Of a DNA stretch of 48,943 nucleotides, positions 7,980 through 16,172 are shown in pieces. The position numbers and the translations under genes were made by a program. Numbering within the stretch: position 1 is the stretch's first letter; each line of letters begins with the position of its first letter. Source of the stretch: Methanobacteriota archaeon (GTDB taxonomy: Archaea; Thermoplasmatota; Poseidoniia; Poseidoniales; Poseidoniaceae); the NCBI GenBank assembly GCA_002718195.1, contig PBDU01000005.1:67638-116580 (forward strand), given 5' to 3'. The notes under the pieces are model-generated. The model made no database searches and had not been told where the DNA came from. It saw only the letters and a program-made list of their open reading frames with translations.

Positions 7980-8684
7980 ATGAACAGGACCCTATTGTAC
8001 TCTCTGAGTATAATTATCGGGTTATTTGTATCTTCAACGGGAATATTTGGATTGATTCCTGACCACCTTGCTGAATGGCCAGTTAACATCTGGTGCATTG
8101 GACTGTTTTGCTTTATTTTTGCTAAGACTAACAAAAAAGAAAGAATAGAGATGCTAACAGTACTTGCATTTGCTACTCCAATGGAATTATTCTTCAGTGA
8201 AGTATGGTTAATTTATGAATATCAGAGAGACCTGATGCCTTTGTATGTGCCAGTAGGACATTGGTTCCTTTTTGATCTTGGAAGGATATGGAGTGAAAAA
8301 TTGAGCGATAAACACTCATTCAGTCTTGTTTTACTACTAACCCCTCTTGTCCTTTATGGGTTAGTCACCGGAACCGATACATCTGCTGTCTTGCTGTTGG
8401 TTTTCTGTTTGATTTTTATCAAATTTGGTCCAATGCCAAGCCTATACGCAACGATGGTTTATTTTGCCTTGATAATGGAGATATGGGGGACTTATCTTGG
8501 TGCTTGGGAATGGGCTAGGGAAGTGCCTTGGACACCGTTCACTGCTTGGAATCCTCCGCTGCTTGTGGGCGCATTCTATTGTTTAGGAGATTTGTTAGTA
8601 AATTTAGCAGTAGAGCGTTTCGACACATCTAATGAGAAGTTAGAGTCTATTGAGAACCTGCAAGGGTTGAATAATACCGTCTAA
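7980..8684 (+). CDS. multi-span membrane protein of unknown function
   Basis: A 234-residue integral membrane protein with about seven hydrophobic segments and few charged residues outside the C-terminal tail. Between segments are conserved-looking acidic and aromatic stretches: PMELFFSEVW near residue 67, VGHWFLFDLG near 92, and EIWGTYLGAWEW followed by TPFTAWNPP near 160-190. Membrane-embedded Glu, His and Asp next to Trp suggest an enzyme or cofactor-binding protein rather than a transporter. I cannot name the family. A 50-base gap from gshA contains a TTCCTTAAG stretch that could be a weak promoter. The ferredoxin gene follows after 13 bases and probably shares a transcript. Confidence 0.75.
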   Translation: MNRTLLYSLSIIIGLFVSSTGIFGLIPDHLAEWPVNIWCIGLFCFIFAKTNKKERIEMLTVLAFATPMELFFSEVWLIYEYQRDLMPLYVPVGHWFLFDLGRIWSEKLSDKHSFSLVLLLTPLVLYGLVTGTDTSAVLLLVFCLIFIKFGPMPSLYATMVYFALIMEIWGTYLGAWEWAREVPWTPFTAWNPPLLVGAFYCLGDLLVNLAVERFDTSNEKLESIENLQGLNNTV

Positions 8685-8697
8685 CTGAGGTGATTTT

Positions 8698-9030
8698 ATG
8701 AGTAGCCTGGATGACATAAACGAGCGCAGAGCCAAAGAGGCTGCTCGTATTCGTCTTGCTCTCAACAAGCAAAGAGGAATTGCTCGCTCAAATATCAAGG
8801 GTGGAGAAGGAGTAGTTGCTTTTGTGAAAGAGGAATTATGCATTGGCTGTGATCAGTGTGACATAGTTTGTGATGATGATGCAATTGAAATGTACAAAGT
8901 TCCGCTTAGAAGCCCTCTGATGAAAGTCGAAAGTAACCAAAAAGCGAAAATCATCAGAGATAATTGCACGGGCTGTAGATTATGCGTTCTAGCTTGTCCA
9001 ACGGATGCAATTATCATGATAGATAGGTGA
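8698..9030 (+). CDS. 2[4Fe-4S] ferredoxin-type protein
   Basis: A 110-residue soluble protein. Residues 1-40 form a basic helical extension. Two ferredoxin motifs follow: CIGCDQCDIVC at about 47-57 and CTGCRLCVLACP at about 91-102. Each provides four Cys ligands for a [4Fe-4S] cluster, although in the first motif the Cys that should be followed by Pro is followed by Asp. About 33 residues separate the two motifs, more than in small clostridial ferredoxins. A GAGGTGATTTT ribosome-binding site precedes the ATG. It is followed within four bases by a small membrane protein, so it may deliver electrons at the membrane. The redox partner is unknown. Confidence 0.85.
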   Translation: MSSLDDINERRAKEAARIRLALNKQRGIARSNIKGGEGVVAFVKEELCIGCDQCDIVCDDDAIEMYKVPLRSPLMKVESNQKAKIIRDNCTGCRLCVLACPTDAIIMIDR

Positions 9031-9034
9031 TAAC

Positions 9035-9352
9035 ATGTCAAAGAAAGGGAAAACTGCATCTGCTGCTAGATTTGGTGGGGAATTCGGACCGTATCGAGGT
9101 GAGAACACTACTGGAGTTTCCTTGGGTACTTTCAAAACACTTGTTTGGGTATCAAATTTAGGTGGTCTAACGATGGTAGTTATCGGATTAGAGTTATTAA
9201 TCGCTTTACAGATGTTTGGATGGGGGCTATTTTTCTGTATTTTAGGAGTAGCGGTTGCTTTATTCCCATCAAATTATGAAATATCTGGAATGGATGAGGA
9301 TGAGAGTCAAAATCAATCCCATGAAAATGCAGACGATTCAAAGAGTGAATAA
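9035..9352 (+). CDS. small two-span membrane protein
   Basis: 105 residues. The N-terminus (1-30) is basic and Gly-rich. Two hydrophobic helices follow (about 32-54 and 58-77) with only a short turn between. The C-terminal tail is very acidic (Asp, Glu, Ser and Asn) and presumably cytoplasmic. It lies between the ferredoxin and the MGMT gene, with gaps of four bases and one base, so all three are almost certainly cotranscribed. I do not recognise a family. Confidence 0.7.
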   Translation: MSKKGKTASAARFGGEFGPYRGENTTGVSLGTFKTLVWVSNLGGLTMVVIGLELLIALQMFGWGLFFCILGVAVALFPSNYEISGMDEDESQNQSHENADDSKSE

Positions 9353-9353
9353 G

Positions 9354-9866
9354 ATGCAGACAATCGATGTAGATTTTGAACCATATCTCCTTCGAGTAAC
9401 ATTCAGTGAAAATGGAATATATTCTTGTAAAATAGTGAAATCGATTGAATATTCTATTCTAAATAAACTAACAACTTCAGAAAAGAATGTTCTCGATGGG
9501 CTTTATTCTTGGATTGAGAGTTATCAATCAGGTACATTTGATTGTGAATTACCTATTCTTGATTTTTCTGATACGCCTAACTTTAGGGAAAATGTATATT
9601 CTAAATTAATACAAGTCAAAGCGGGACAAAGGGTAACATATGGTCAACTTGCTAATCAAGTAGGGTCACCAAAAGCAGCCCGAGCTATAGGTACTGCAAT
9701 GGCTAAAAATCGTCATGTTCCGATTATTCCATGTCACCGAGTGATTAGGTCAGACGGATCGTTAGGAAATTATTCCGGGTACGGTGGAGTGACGACAAAG
9801 GCACATCTATTGGACCATGAAATGCTTCATGCTTCAACAGAAGTTAGTGAAGTTGCTTCCACTTGA
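9354..9866 (+). CDS. ogt: methylated-DNA--[protein]-cysteine S-methyltransferase (MGMT)
   Basis: A suicide repair protein that moves the methyl group from O6-methylguanine to its own cysteine. About 170 residues, typical for Ogt. The C-terminal half carries the helix-turn-helix segment (VTYGQLANQVGSPKAARAIG) and the active site IPCHRVI, followed by GNYSGYGG. The start at 9354 lies one base after the upstream stop. Longer in-frame versions run through the previous gene and add no domain. Its 3' end overlaps the convergent cytochrome b fusion gene by 40 bases, so its last 12 or so codons are antisense to that gene. Confidence 0.92.
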   Translation: MQTIDVDFEPYLLRVTFSENGIYSCKIVKSIEYSILNKLTTSEKNVLDGLYSWIESYQSGTFDCELPILDFSDTPNFRENVYSKLIQVKAGQRVTYGQLANQVGSPKAARAIGTAMAKNRHVPIIPCHRVIRSDGSLGNYSGYGGVTTKAHLLDHEMLHASTEVSEVAST

Positions 9867-12652
9867 GCTTTCTTTTCGTTGACCTGTCTTGCCAGGAAGG
9901 ATACTATATCAAGAATTTCGATGTTCTCGTATCTTTCATCACCCTCGAACTTTAGGCACTCCATGTGTGAAACACACTTTGGACAAGAAGTCAGCATTGT
10001 GGAAGCACCAGTTGCTCTGATTTCTTCCATTCTGGTAACTCTTAGTGCTCTAGCATCTTCATTGCAAGACATCATGCTTGAGACACCACAACACATTGCG
10101 TCTTCGCCATGATGCTCCATCTCCACTAGGTTAACTCCCTCAACTTGATTGATTAACTCACGAGGCTCTTCTGTGATTCCCATTTGTCTTCCTAATCTGC
10201 ATGGGTCGTGGTATGTAACCGTTGTATCTTCAGTGCTTAGAGACATATCGAAGTTGTTCTCCAATAGGTATTCAGTTGTGTGCATGACCTTGATTCCTTC
10301 GAGTTCATAATCACGAGCAAAGGTTCTGAAACATTCTGCACATGACGAAACTAGAGTGTCAATTCCAGATGCTTCAATCTTCTTTTGATTGTAAGCTTTC
10401 AACTTGTCAAAGACCTCAGTTAGACCTTGCCACTTTTGGTCGTGTCCACAACACTTCAGGAAGTCACGACCTAGATATGAGACATCTTGACCCATTTCTT
10501 CGAATAGTGTGAAAGCAGCAGTTGTTGTTTCTCCAAGATTCATCTCACCGTCATTGACGTGGCTGAATACCATCTCTTGGTCGAGGTAATCTACACAACC
10601 TGGATAGTAACCAACGTTGGATGTGATTGGGTAATCTTCCACTGCGATGAAGTCTGCATCTGCTTCTTCTTCTGCTTCAGCAGCAAGAACTGCTTGCAGG
10701 ACTGTGTGAGGAATCTCTGCTTGAGGTCCTCCGACGATCAGAGTTCTTCTGATATCTACATAGGAGTCGTAGTCAACCAATTGTGGACATGCATTTGTAC
10801 AGGCAGAACATGTTAAACACGAATACAGCGGGACCCCATCATCCTCATTGTTCCAAGAATTGTAAATGATATTCAACTTGTCTCCACCGTTGAATAGTCT
10901 AATTGGGCACGCATCGTCACAAAGGTCACAGCCATAACATTTGTTCATTTCAAATTCATATCCAGTAGCCATTGACCTCAAGACCACGAAGACTAATGCT
11001 CCCAGTGTAACACAAGGAATGAACATAGCATAAGTTAGCTTAGCATCCAGTTTCTTTGGGTTGGTGTGGTAAGTTGGGTTTTCAACATCACCAATGTAGG
11101 ATTTGTAAGTAGTTACGTGTGTTTCATTTGTCAGATCGACTGTAGTTCCTGCTAACCCATCTGGTGTATCTTCACTGAACAACAACAGAGGTTGGAAAGC
11201 AGCAAATTCCATGCCAGCAGTTACAATCACTGAATCGTTTTCTGCTAGAGCTCCACTAGTCGTTACCTCGAATGTCCAGTCATATGTTCCTGGCTTCAAG
11301 TAAACGAATTCAGCACCTTCGCAATTTTCAAAGGAAACAACAGTGTTACCGCTTGAATCAGTTACAACTACATTCGTAGAAATCATTGATAGTGCCTTCT
11401 GTCCATCGATCATCCTTTCACTAACTCTGTAAGAGCATAGGAAGTCAGCAGGAATTTCTGATATAGTGTGGTGGTGACCTTCAGGTAGAATTGATTTATC
11501 ATTTGTAATGGTCATTTGCCCTTCTTTAGAAAAGACTTTTTCTGAGCCTAGGAATGTTGTTGATACAGATGCAGCATTCTGTTCCTGTTCTGCATTTTGA
11601 TGATTATTTGCATCTGCAAAATCCATCATCATGTAATTACCTGGTTGGTATATCTCCCATTGCATAAACGCAGCTGCTGGAATTATGTGTGCCTCAGTAA
11701 AGGTGTAATCACCATATGATTGAGCATCGGTAAATTCGTTGAAATCGTGTGGATGTACATCAGAAGGTTGAGTTCTCATTGCTTCTAGTTCATCATATGA
11801 TTCTATTGTCAAAAGACCCTGAGCTCCCCAGAATCCTTTGTCATATACATCCCATGTACCTACAGTTGCTGCAGCAGATACAACTAGTGCTCCGATCATA
11901 ATTCTCTTCGCACCACCTGGAGTTAATCGAGCACCTATTGCTTTCACAAAGAATCCTCTAGCCATAAAGTGAATCACTATCCACAGCAGGATTCCTGTCA
12001 TCACCCAAGGTATTGTGTTGAAAACCTCTGCCAGCCAAGGGGCCCGCACACCACAGAGCAAGTCGCCGTGGCTATCGAGTTTACAGTAATCGCTTCTGTT
12101 CTTATCGTACAAATCTAGGAAGATGTTGATAGAGAAAACAGAGATGAACCAAATGTGGGCAAGATAAACTGCTCCTGCACTAGCAAACCATGGGTCTTCT
12201 ACTGGTCTCTTTTCTCTTCCGCCAAGGAATGGTGGAAGGACTAGAATACCTATTGGGATACCTGTTAGAGCAGCACCCCACCATGCAGCGTTCCATGCAA
12301 ATACAGGTTGCCCTACGATTTCTCCGATAAAACCAGTTGGAACAGTGAATTGAGGTAGGTATTCTCCCCATCTCAAGTATCCATATGAGAACAAAACATA
12401 CCAATCAGGGAATACGAATCCTGCTTGTGCATATGGGTCTGCCGCTCCGTGAAGTGGCGGTGGAATCAACCATGCATAGAATAGCAGAACTGCCATCATT
12501 GCCCCAAAGATAAGAGCATCTCTGAGTACTTCATGAGGCCAAAAAGCGTGCCCTATTCTTTCCCTTTGCCTTTTTTCACCAGCGACTAGAAGTTTATCCT
12601 TCTCATCCATGTATGTGCTTGCAACACGACCAAAATTTTCCATTAATCCCAT
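9827..12652 (-). CDS. cytochrome b C-terminal (subunit IV-like) / HdrD-like iron-sulfur fusion
   Basis: A 941-residue fusion. Residues about 40-270 have five hydrophobic helices and a PDWY motif (82-85), the counterpart of the quinol-site PEWY of cytochrome b/subunit IV. Residues about 275-535 form a soluble domain, placed outside the membrane by topology, ending in a helix at about 540-560. A two-cluster ferredoxin domain follows (C572/575/578/582 and C612/615/618/622). Two CCG domains as in HdrB/HdrD/GlpC come last: C686, CC734-735, C771/C774; then C818, CC854-855, C890/C893. All ligands are intact. It probably links quinol chemistry to cytoplasmic electron carriers or thiols; the partner is unknown. 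An AGGAGGT site fixes the start. Last gene of the Rieske operon. Confidence 0.88.
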   Translation of the reverse strand: MGLMENFGRVASTYMDEKDKLLVAGEKRQRERIGHAFWPHEVLRDALIFGAMMAVLLFYAWLIPPPLHGAADPYAQAGFVFPDWYVLFSYGYLRWGEYLPQFTVPTGFIGEIVGQPVFAWNAAWWGAALTGIPIGILVLPPFLGGREKRPVEDPWFASAGAVYLAHIWFISVFSINIFLDLYDKNRSDYCKLDSHGDLLCGVRAPWLAEVFNTIPWVMTGILLWIVIHFMARGFFVKAIGARLTPGGAKRIMIGALVVSAAATVGTWDVYDKGFWGAQGLLTIESYDELEAMRTQPSDVHPHDFNEFTDAQSYGDYTFTEAHIIPAAAFMQWEIYQPGNYMMMDFADANNHQNAEQEQNAASVSTTFLGSEKVFSKEGQMTITNDKSILPEGHHHTISEIPADFLCSYRVSERMIDGQKALSMISTNVVVTDSSGNTVVSFENCEGAEFVYLKPGTYDWTFEVTTSGALAENDSVIVTAGMEFAAFQPLLLFSEDTPDGLAGTTVDLTNETHVTTYKSYIGDVENPTYHTNPKKLDAKLTYAMFIPCVTLGALVFVVLRSMATGYEFEMNKCYGCDLCDDACPIRLFNGGDKLNIIYNSWNNEDDGVPLYSCLTCSACTNACPQLVDYDSYVDIRRTLIVGGPQAEIPHTVLQAVLAAEAEEEADADFIAVEDYPITSNVGYYPGCVDYLDQEMVFSHVNDGEMNLGETTTAAFTLFEEMGQDVSYLGRDFLKCCGHDQKWQGLTEVFDKLKAYNQKKIEASGIDTLVSSCAECFRTFARDYELEGIKVMHTTEYLLENNFDMSLSTEDTTVTYHDPCRLGRQMGITEEPRELINQVEGVNLVEMEHHGEDAMCCGVSSMMSCNEDARALRVTRMEEIRATGASTMLTSCPKCVSHMECLKFEGDERYENIEILDIVSFLARQVNEKKAQVEATSLTSVEA

Positions 12653-12673
12653 TATTCAAACCTCCTACGAATA

Positions 12674-13540
12674 TCAGTGCGGCTCCGCTATACCTTGAAC
12701 CCATACAATAAACAAGTGAACGATAATCAAAGTGGTAACGATCACTGGTAGAATGAAAACGTGAATGAAGTACATTCTAGTTACTGTTCTAGGGGTCAAA
12801 CTTGACCCAGCAAAGAGTAGGGTTGCCACGTACTTACCAACTAGAGGAGTTGCATTTGCAAGATTGATTCCGATAACTGCAGCCCCGTATGCAAGAGAGT
12901 CCCATGGTAGAAGGTAACCAGAGTAACCGAAAACAATTGTCAAAGCCATCAATGCAACACCGATTAACCAGTTCAGTTCTCTTGGGTTTCTGTAAGCACC
13001 TGTGAAGTAAACTCTACACATGTGCAGGAAAACGCTTGCGACCATGAAGTGGGTTGTCCAGTGGTGGACTGCCCTAATGATATAACCGAAAGGAAGTTTT
13101 GTCATGATGTATTCCATTGAGGCATATGCCGGAGACGGGTCTCCTTCTCCTCCAGGAACATAGTAGATACCAAGAACAGTTCCTGTAATTACGAGGATGA
13201 TGAAGGAAAGGAATGAAATTCCTCCAAGACAGTAAAGAGGGTACCAATACCAGATGATTCTAAGTTTGTACTTCTCTGCGTGAGAAAGAGGCATTTGCCT
13301 GTGCATGTTGTAGTATGCATTTTTCGACATGTTCCAATAATCTTCAACTCTGAATCTGGTGTCCAGCCAGGAAAATACCCACAAGAATGATTTTTCAGCA
13401 ACACCCATTCCTCCTGTAGATTCTACAGCTCTAAGGATGTCCCTTCTCGGCATCTCTTCATCTTCTTTTCTGAGAGTGAATGCAACCACTACAACAACTA
13501 TCGCTATGAAAAACCAAAGTACCCAAAACATCGTGTTCAC
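12674..13540 (-). CDS. petB: cytochrome b N-terminal domain (cytochrome b6-like)
   Basis: The two-heme quinol-oxidising subunit of a Rieske/cytochrome b complex. Of 288 residues, 1-22 form an extra N-terminal helix not found in cytochrome b6. Four core helices follow, with predicted heme ligands His159/His173 and His260/His275, spaced 14 and 15 as in b6. Further landmarks are YRNPREL, GYSGYLLPWD and a C-terminal QGI. Cys104 in YCLGGI aligns with the b6 cysteine that binds heme c(n)/c(i). It starts with GTG just after an AGGTGAT site. It lies 21 bases before the subunit-IV fusion gene and 9 bases after the Rieske gene. Confidence 0.92.
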   Translation of the reverse strand: MNTMFWVLWFFIAIVVVVVAFTLRKEDEEMPRRDILRAVESTGGMGVAEKSFLWVFSWLDTRFRVEDYWNMSKNAYYNMHRQMPLSHAEKYKLRIIWYWYPLYCLGGISFLSFIILVITGTVLGIYYVPGGEGDPSPAYASMEYIMTKLPFGYIIRAVHHWTTHFMVASVFLHMCRVYFTGAYRNPRELNWLIGVALMALTIVFGYSGYLLPWDSLAYGAAVIGINLANATPLVGKYVATLLFAGSSLTPRTVTRMYFIHVFILPVIVTTLIIVHLFIVWVQGIAEPH

Positions 13541-13549
13541 AATATCACC

Positions 13550-14398
13550 TCAGTCACAGTAAGTTAACCAGTCAAGGTAATCTGGAATACCTTCGATAAT
13601 ATCACCATTAATGGTTACAGGAATAATAGGAAGTCCTACCGGAGCAGGTCCACCGGATCTTCTAATTCCGGCGTAGGTAAACGTTGCACCGTTGCTTCTG
13701 TTTCTGTTTGTGTTCAGTTCAAGAGCAGTTGGGTCAAATCTCGAGGAGTGACAAATACAGAACATCTTGGTTCCACCATCATCTCCACCACCTGGGGTCC
13801 AAGTGTCATCGGTGAAGTTGTTTGCAACTAATTGCCAACCAGGAATGCAGCACAGGTGTGTGCATCGTCCAAAGGACATTACAATGTCATCACTAGGCAT
13901 TAGCCTTTCATCAACATCTGACATATCCAAGAAATTTCCAACATATTTTCCAGTCTCATCATATCCATCCATGAATTGGAATCTTGCTTTTCCATTTGAT
14001 GTTGGAGTACCTGCGTATTGGCTGTGACTTACGTAGTTTACAACCACCGGAACACCGTTCCAAACGCCCGCCGCACCTGCTGTTCCAGTGTTGGAACTTG
14101 CAGCCTCAGCAACGAAATCAGATTTTTTCATTGGTTGCAGGTGGCTTCCACCATACCATGCCTCATCTTCACGACCTTTTGCCCAATACATGACCGCTAG
14201 ATCTCCTCCGCTGCCCCCGCTTGGAGGTAGTAGGATGGATGCAAATCCAAGGACACCTAATGATGCTGCAAGAACACCGGTGGCTGCATTGAAACCGTAC
14301 TTGATGAATTGTCTTCTGTTGATTTTCATGCTCTCTCCAAACGCAGAGGAAGCATCCATAGATTGTGGGCTTGGTTTGAGATTGTATTCCTTTGCCAT
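13550..14398 (-). CDS. petA: Rieske iron-sulfur protein
   Basis: Carries the [2Fe-2S] cluster that accepts the first electron from quinol. It has 282 residues. NRRQFIK (27-33) followed by a hydrophobic helix (about 38-57) is a twin-arginine anchor, so the folded domain is outside the membrane. Cluster motifs are CTHLCC (179-184) and CICHSS (214-219), giving ligands Cys179/His181 and Cys214/His217 and the disulfide pair Cys184/Cys216. The loop between the motifs is long (about 29 residues, Gly/Asp-rich), and the usual Gly before Cys184 is Cys. A GGTGAT site precedes the ATG. Third gene of the five-gene operon. Confidence 0.93.
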   Translation of the reverse strand: MAKEYNLKPSPQSMDASSAFGESMKINRRQFIKYGFNAATGVLAASLGVLGFASILLPPSGGSGGDLAVMYWAKGREDEAWYGGSHLQPMKKSDFVAEAASSNTGTAGAAGVWNGVPVVVNYVSHSQYAGTPTSNGKARFQFMDGYDETGKYVGNFLDMSDVDERLMPSDDIVMSFGRCTHLCCIPGWQLVANNFTDDTWTPGGGDDGGTKMFCICHSSRFDPTALELNTNRNRSNGATFTYAGIRRSGGPAPVGLPIIPVTINGDIIEGIPDYLDWLTYCD

Positions 14399-14403
14399 CT
14401 AAA

Positions 14404-14850
14404 TCACCACTTGTATTCTCTCCAATCTTTGGCGTGTTCAGGGATATACTTGTTTTGCGCATGCTTTACAACAATGGTGTCCGGTAAAACATACTTCAGG
14501 TAAATAATCCCCATGAAAATAAGAGTAACTATTGTCATTGCAAGGTGGAATGATAATTGTTGTTGGTCCCAATCCATCGCAAGTCCGTAAATGAAGCTAA
14601 ATGCCCACATCAATGTGAAGAATATCCCCCATGTGAAAAACAGCATGATGAGATAAGAGCCACCAGAAGGAGCAAGGCTAGCCGAAACTATAGTTCCAAG
14701 TTCTGCTCTACTGTGGACGCCATGTTCAATCACTGCATCTATCTCTTGCTCAGTTAGTTCAACACCTTCTAGAACTTCTCTGGCGTCTTCAACACTAACT
14801 TCGCCTCTGGCAACCTTTCTGAGTAAATTGGAAACTGAGTCTTCCATCAT
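14404..14850 (-). CDS. two-span membrane subunit of the Rieske/cytochrome b operon
   Basis: 148 residues. The N-terminal half (1-60) is soluble, acidic and helical. Two membrane helices follow (about 66-90 and 99-120), then a basic-aromatic tail ending in WREYKW. It overlaps the upstream CxCH protein gene by four bases and precedes the Rieske gene by five bases. Both are strong hints that it is a structural subunit of the same complex. No heme or metal motif is visible and I do not recognise a family. Confidence 0.75.
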   Translation of the reverse strand: MMEDSVSNLLRKVARGEVSVEDAREVLEGVELTEQEIDAVIEHGVHSRAELGTIVSASLAPSGGSYLIMLFFTWGIFFTLMWAFSFIYGLAMDWDQQQLSFHLAMTIVTLIFMGIIYLKYVLPDTIVVKHAQNKYIPEHAKDWREYKW

Positions 14851-15665
14851 TGATCACCTCTTCTGTTTAGTTTGTATCTTAGTCTCAGCAAGTTGGACCT
14901 GCCCTTGTAGGATGTTGAGAAACCATATCTCAGCATTACTCCTGCAAAGATGATGACTAGAATTACAGCCATGAATCCTAGTAGACCTAACCAGTGTGCT
15001 CTCATGCTTGCGCCCATGTGGTGGAGGTCGACTCCGTGATGGCTTGGTTCAGGTGCTTCGATGTTCCCATCGCCAGCGAATAGTGTTCTTGTTCCTAGGG
15101 CAGAAACTGCTTCATCGCCTTCATTTAGACTAAACAATAACTGGTTCCATCTATCTTCTACTCCTGGAATAGCGTCTCCGTTCACAGAATTTCCGGTGAT
15201 CCAGAAGTTGACTGGACCAGATTCAGCGGCAGGTGCAACCCACTTGATGGTCCAAGTTCGCTCGGCATTTACCGCAGACGATTCAGTATGGGTCAGTGTT
15301 GTGGGGTCATCTTCCCAGTTTTGTGAAGTGTCCCCGCTGAGGACGCCGTCACTTGTCCTCATTGAGTAGCCGGCTTGATATGTTCCTCCTGCTGCAGGTC
15401 CACCTATGATTGTCAAAACAAGAACATACTCTTCTCCGGCAACATAGCCGTAAGGGACCTCATCAAGAATTATTTGAACAGAATTGTCTGCTACTCCGTT
15501 GTGACAAAGACAACCTTCTTTTGCGACATCATCAATGGTTTCTCCGGCATTACTTTGCTGACCTCCAATACCGCCGTGGTAAGATGATGCTAACCCCGGA
15601 AGGATTAGCAGTGCAACGAGTATGAGGACGAGACGAGTTGATGTCTTGGATTCATTGCTGAGCAT
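14847..15665 (-). CDS. exported Reeler-like protein with a CxCH motif, membrane-anchored
   Basis: First gene of the cytochrome b operon. The 272-residue protein has a signal peptide (about 9-28) and a CLCH motif near residue 52. A beta-rich domain follows (about 60-190) with YVAGEEYVL and a TWTIKWVAP segment, resembling Reeler/choice-of-anchor-V domains. A His-rich stretch (HHGVDLHHMG) comes next, then a C-terminal helix (about 228-248) and a basic cytoplasmic tail. Related domains often hold CxxCH heme sites in this position; here the spacing is one residue short. It could be a c-type cytochrome or copper protein that takes electrons from the Rieske centre. Family and cofactor are both inferred. 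Confidence 0.65.
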   Translation of the reverse strand: MLSNESKTSTRLVLILVALLILPGLASSYHGGIGGQQSNAGETIDDVAKEGCLCHNGVADNSVQIILDEVPYGYVAGEEYVLVLTIIGGPAAGGTYQAGYSMRTSDGVLSGDTSQNWEDDPTTLTHTESSAVNAERTWTIKWVAPAAESGPVNFWITGNSVNGDAIPGVEDRWNQLLFSLNEGDEAVSALGTRTLFAGDGNIEAPEPSHHGVDLHHMGASMRAHWLGLLGFMAVILVIIFAGVMLRYGFSTSYKGRSNLLRLRYKLNRRGDQ

Positions 15666-15863
15666 AAACTCACCCTACTATCCCTTGCCACTTGTATGGA
15701 CTCCTTAAACATTGTCGGAAGAGAATAGGAAAATTGCCTTGCAGTTAGTCGTTTTTGGATAAAAATAAGGGCGATTTTTTTACACTAAAATAAACCCTTG
15801 GTTTTGTTTAAAAACTTAGGGAATAATTCATGACCCTTCAACTACCACATTGAATCGGTAAGG
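15666..15863. promoter_or_regulatory. divergent promoter region of the Rieske operon and the TPR/FtsZ-like pair
   Basis: 198 bases without a gene, AT-rich, with long T and A runs. For the rightward genes, TTTAAAAA at 15807-15814 is a good TATA-box candidate about 50 bases before the start. For the leftward operon, a GGGTGAG ribosome-binding site precedes the ATG at 15665. No inverted repeat stands out as an operator. Confidence 0.4.
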
Positions 15864-16160
15864 ATGTCTAATTACACGTTCGAAAATACCTACGGGCTAA
15901 GTGAAGAGCAACTAAAGCAACTTGATCAAGCAGAAGAGATGATGGTTCGAATGGATCTTGGTAATTGTGAAAAATTACTTCTTTCGATGTTGGATGAAGA
16001 TGATGAATGCATCCCAGTTTTGTGTAATTTGGGACTTCTGTATGGAAGGTACTTGTCCGAATTTGAAACAGCGATTGAATATTTTGAGAAGGTACTGATT
16101 CTTGAGCCCGATAACGCTTGGGCTCGGGATAGTCGAAGACGTTACCTAAGGTATGTTTAA
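15864..16160 (+). CDS. small tetratricopeptide-repeat protein
   Basis: 98 residues, acidic and all helical. Two to three TPR-like helix pairs are visible. The clearest is near residues 52-90, with LGLLYGRYLSEFETAIEYF and an LEPDNAWAR ending typical of TPR repeats. TPR units mediate protein-protein contacts. It lies 12 bases upstream of the FtsZ-family gene and shares its promoter, so it may be a partner or regulator of that protein. The specific role is unknown. Confidence 0.75.
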   Translation: MSNYTFENTYGLSEEQLKQLDQAEEMMVRMDLGNCEKLLLSMLDEDDECIPVLCNLGLLYGRYLSEFETAIEYFEKVLILEPDNAWARDSRRRYLRYV

Positions 16161-16172
16161 GGCGGTAAAAAC

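Noticed and set aside
9255..9353. Longer N-terminus for the MGMT gene
   Set aside because: The extra codons run through the end of the previous gene in another frame and add no conserved segment; the ATG at 9354 follows the upstream stop directly.
15770..15800. Rho-independent-type terminator at the T run
   Set aside because: No stable hairpin precedes the T stretch, and the site lies between two divergent genes where no transcript ends.
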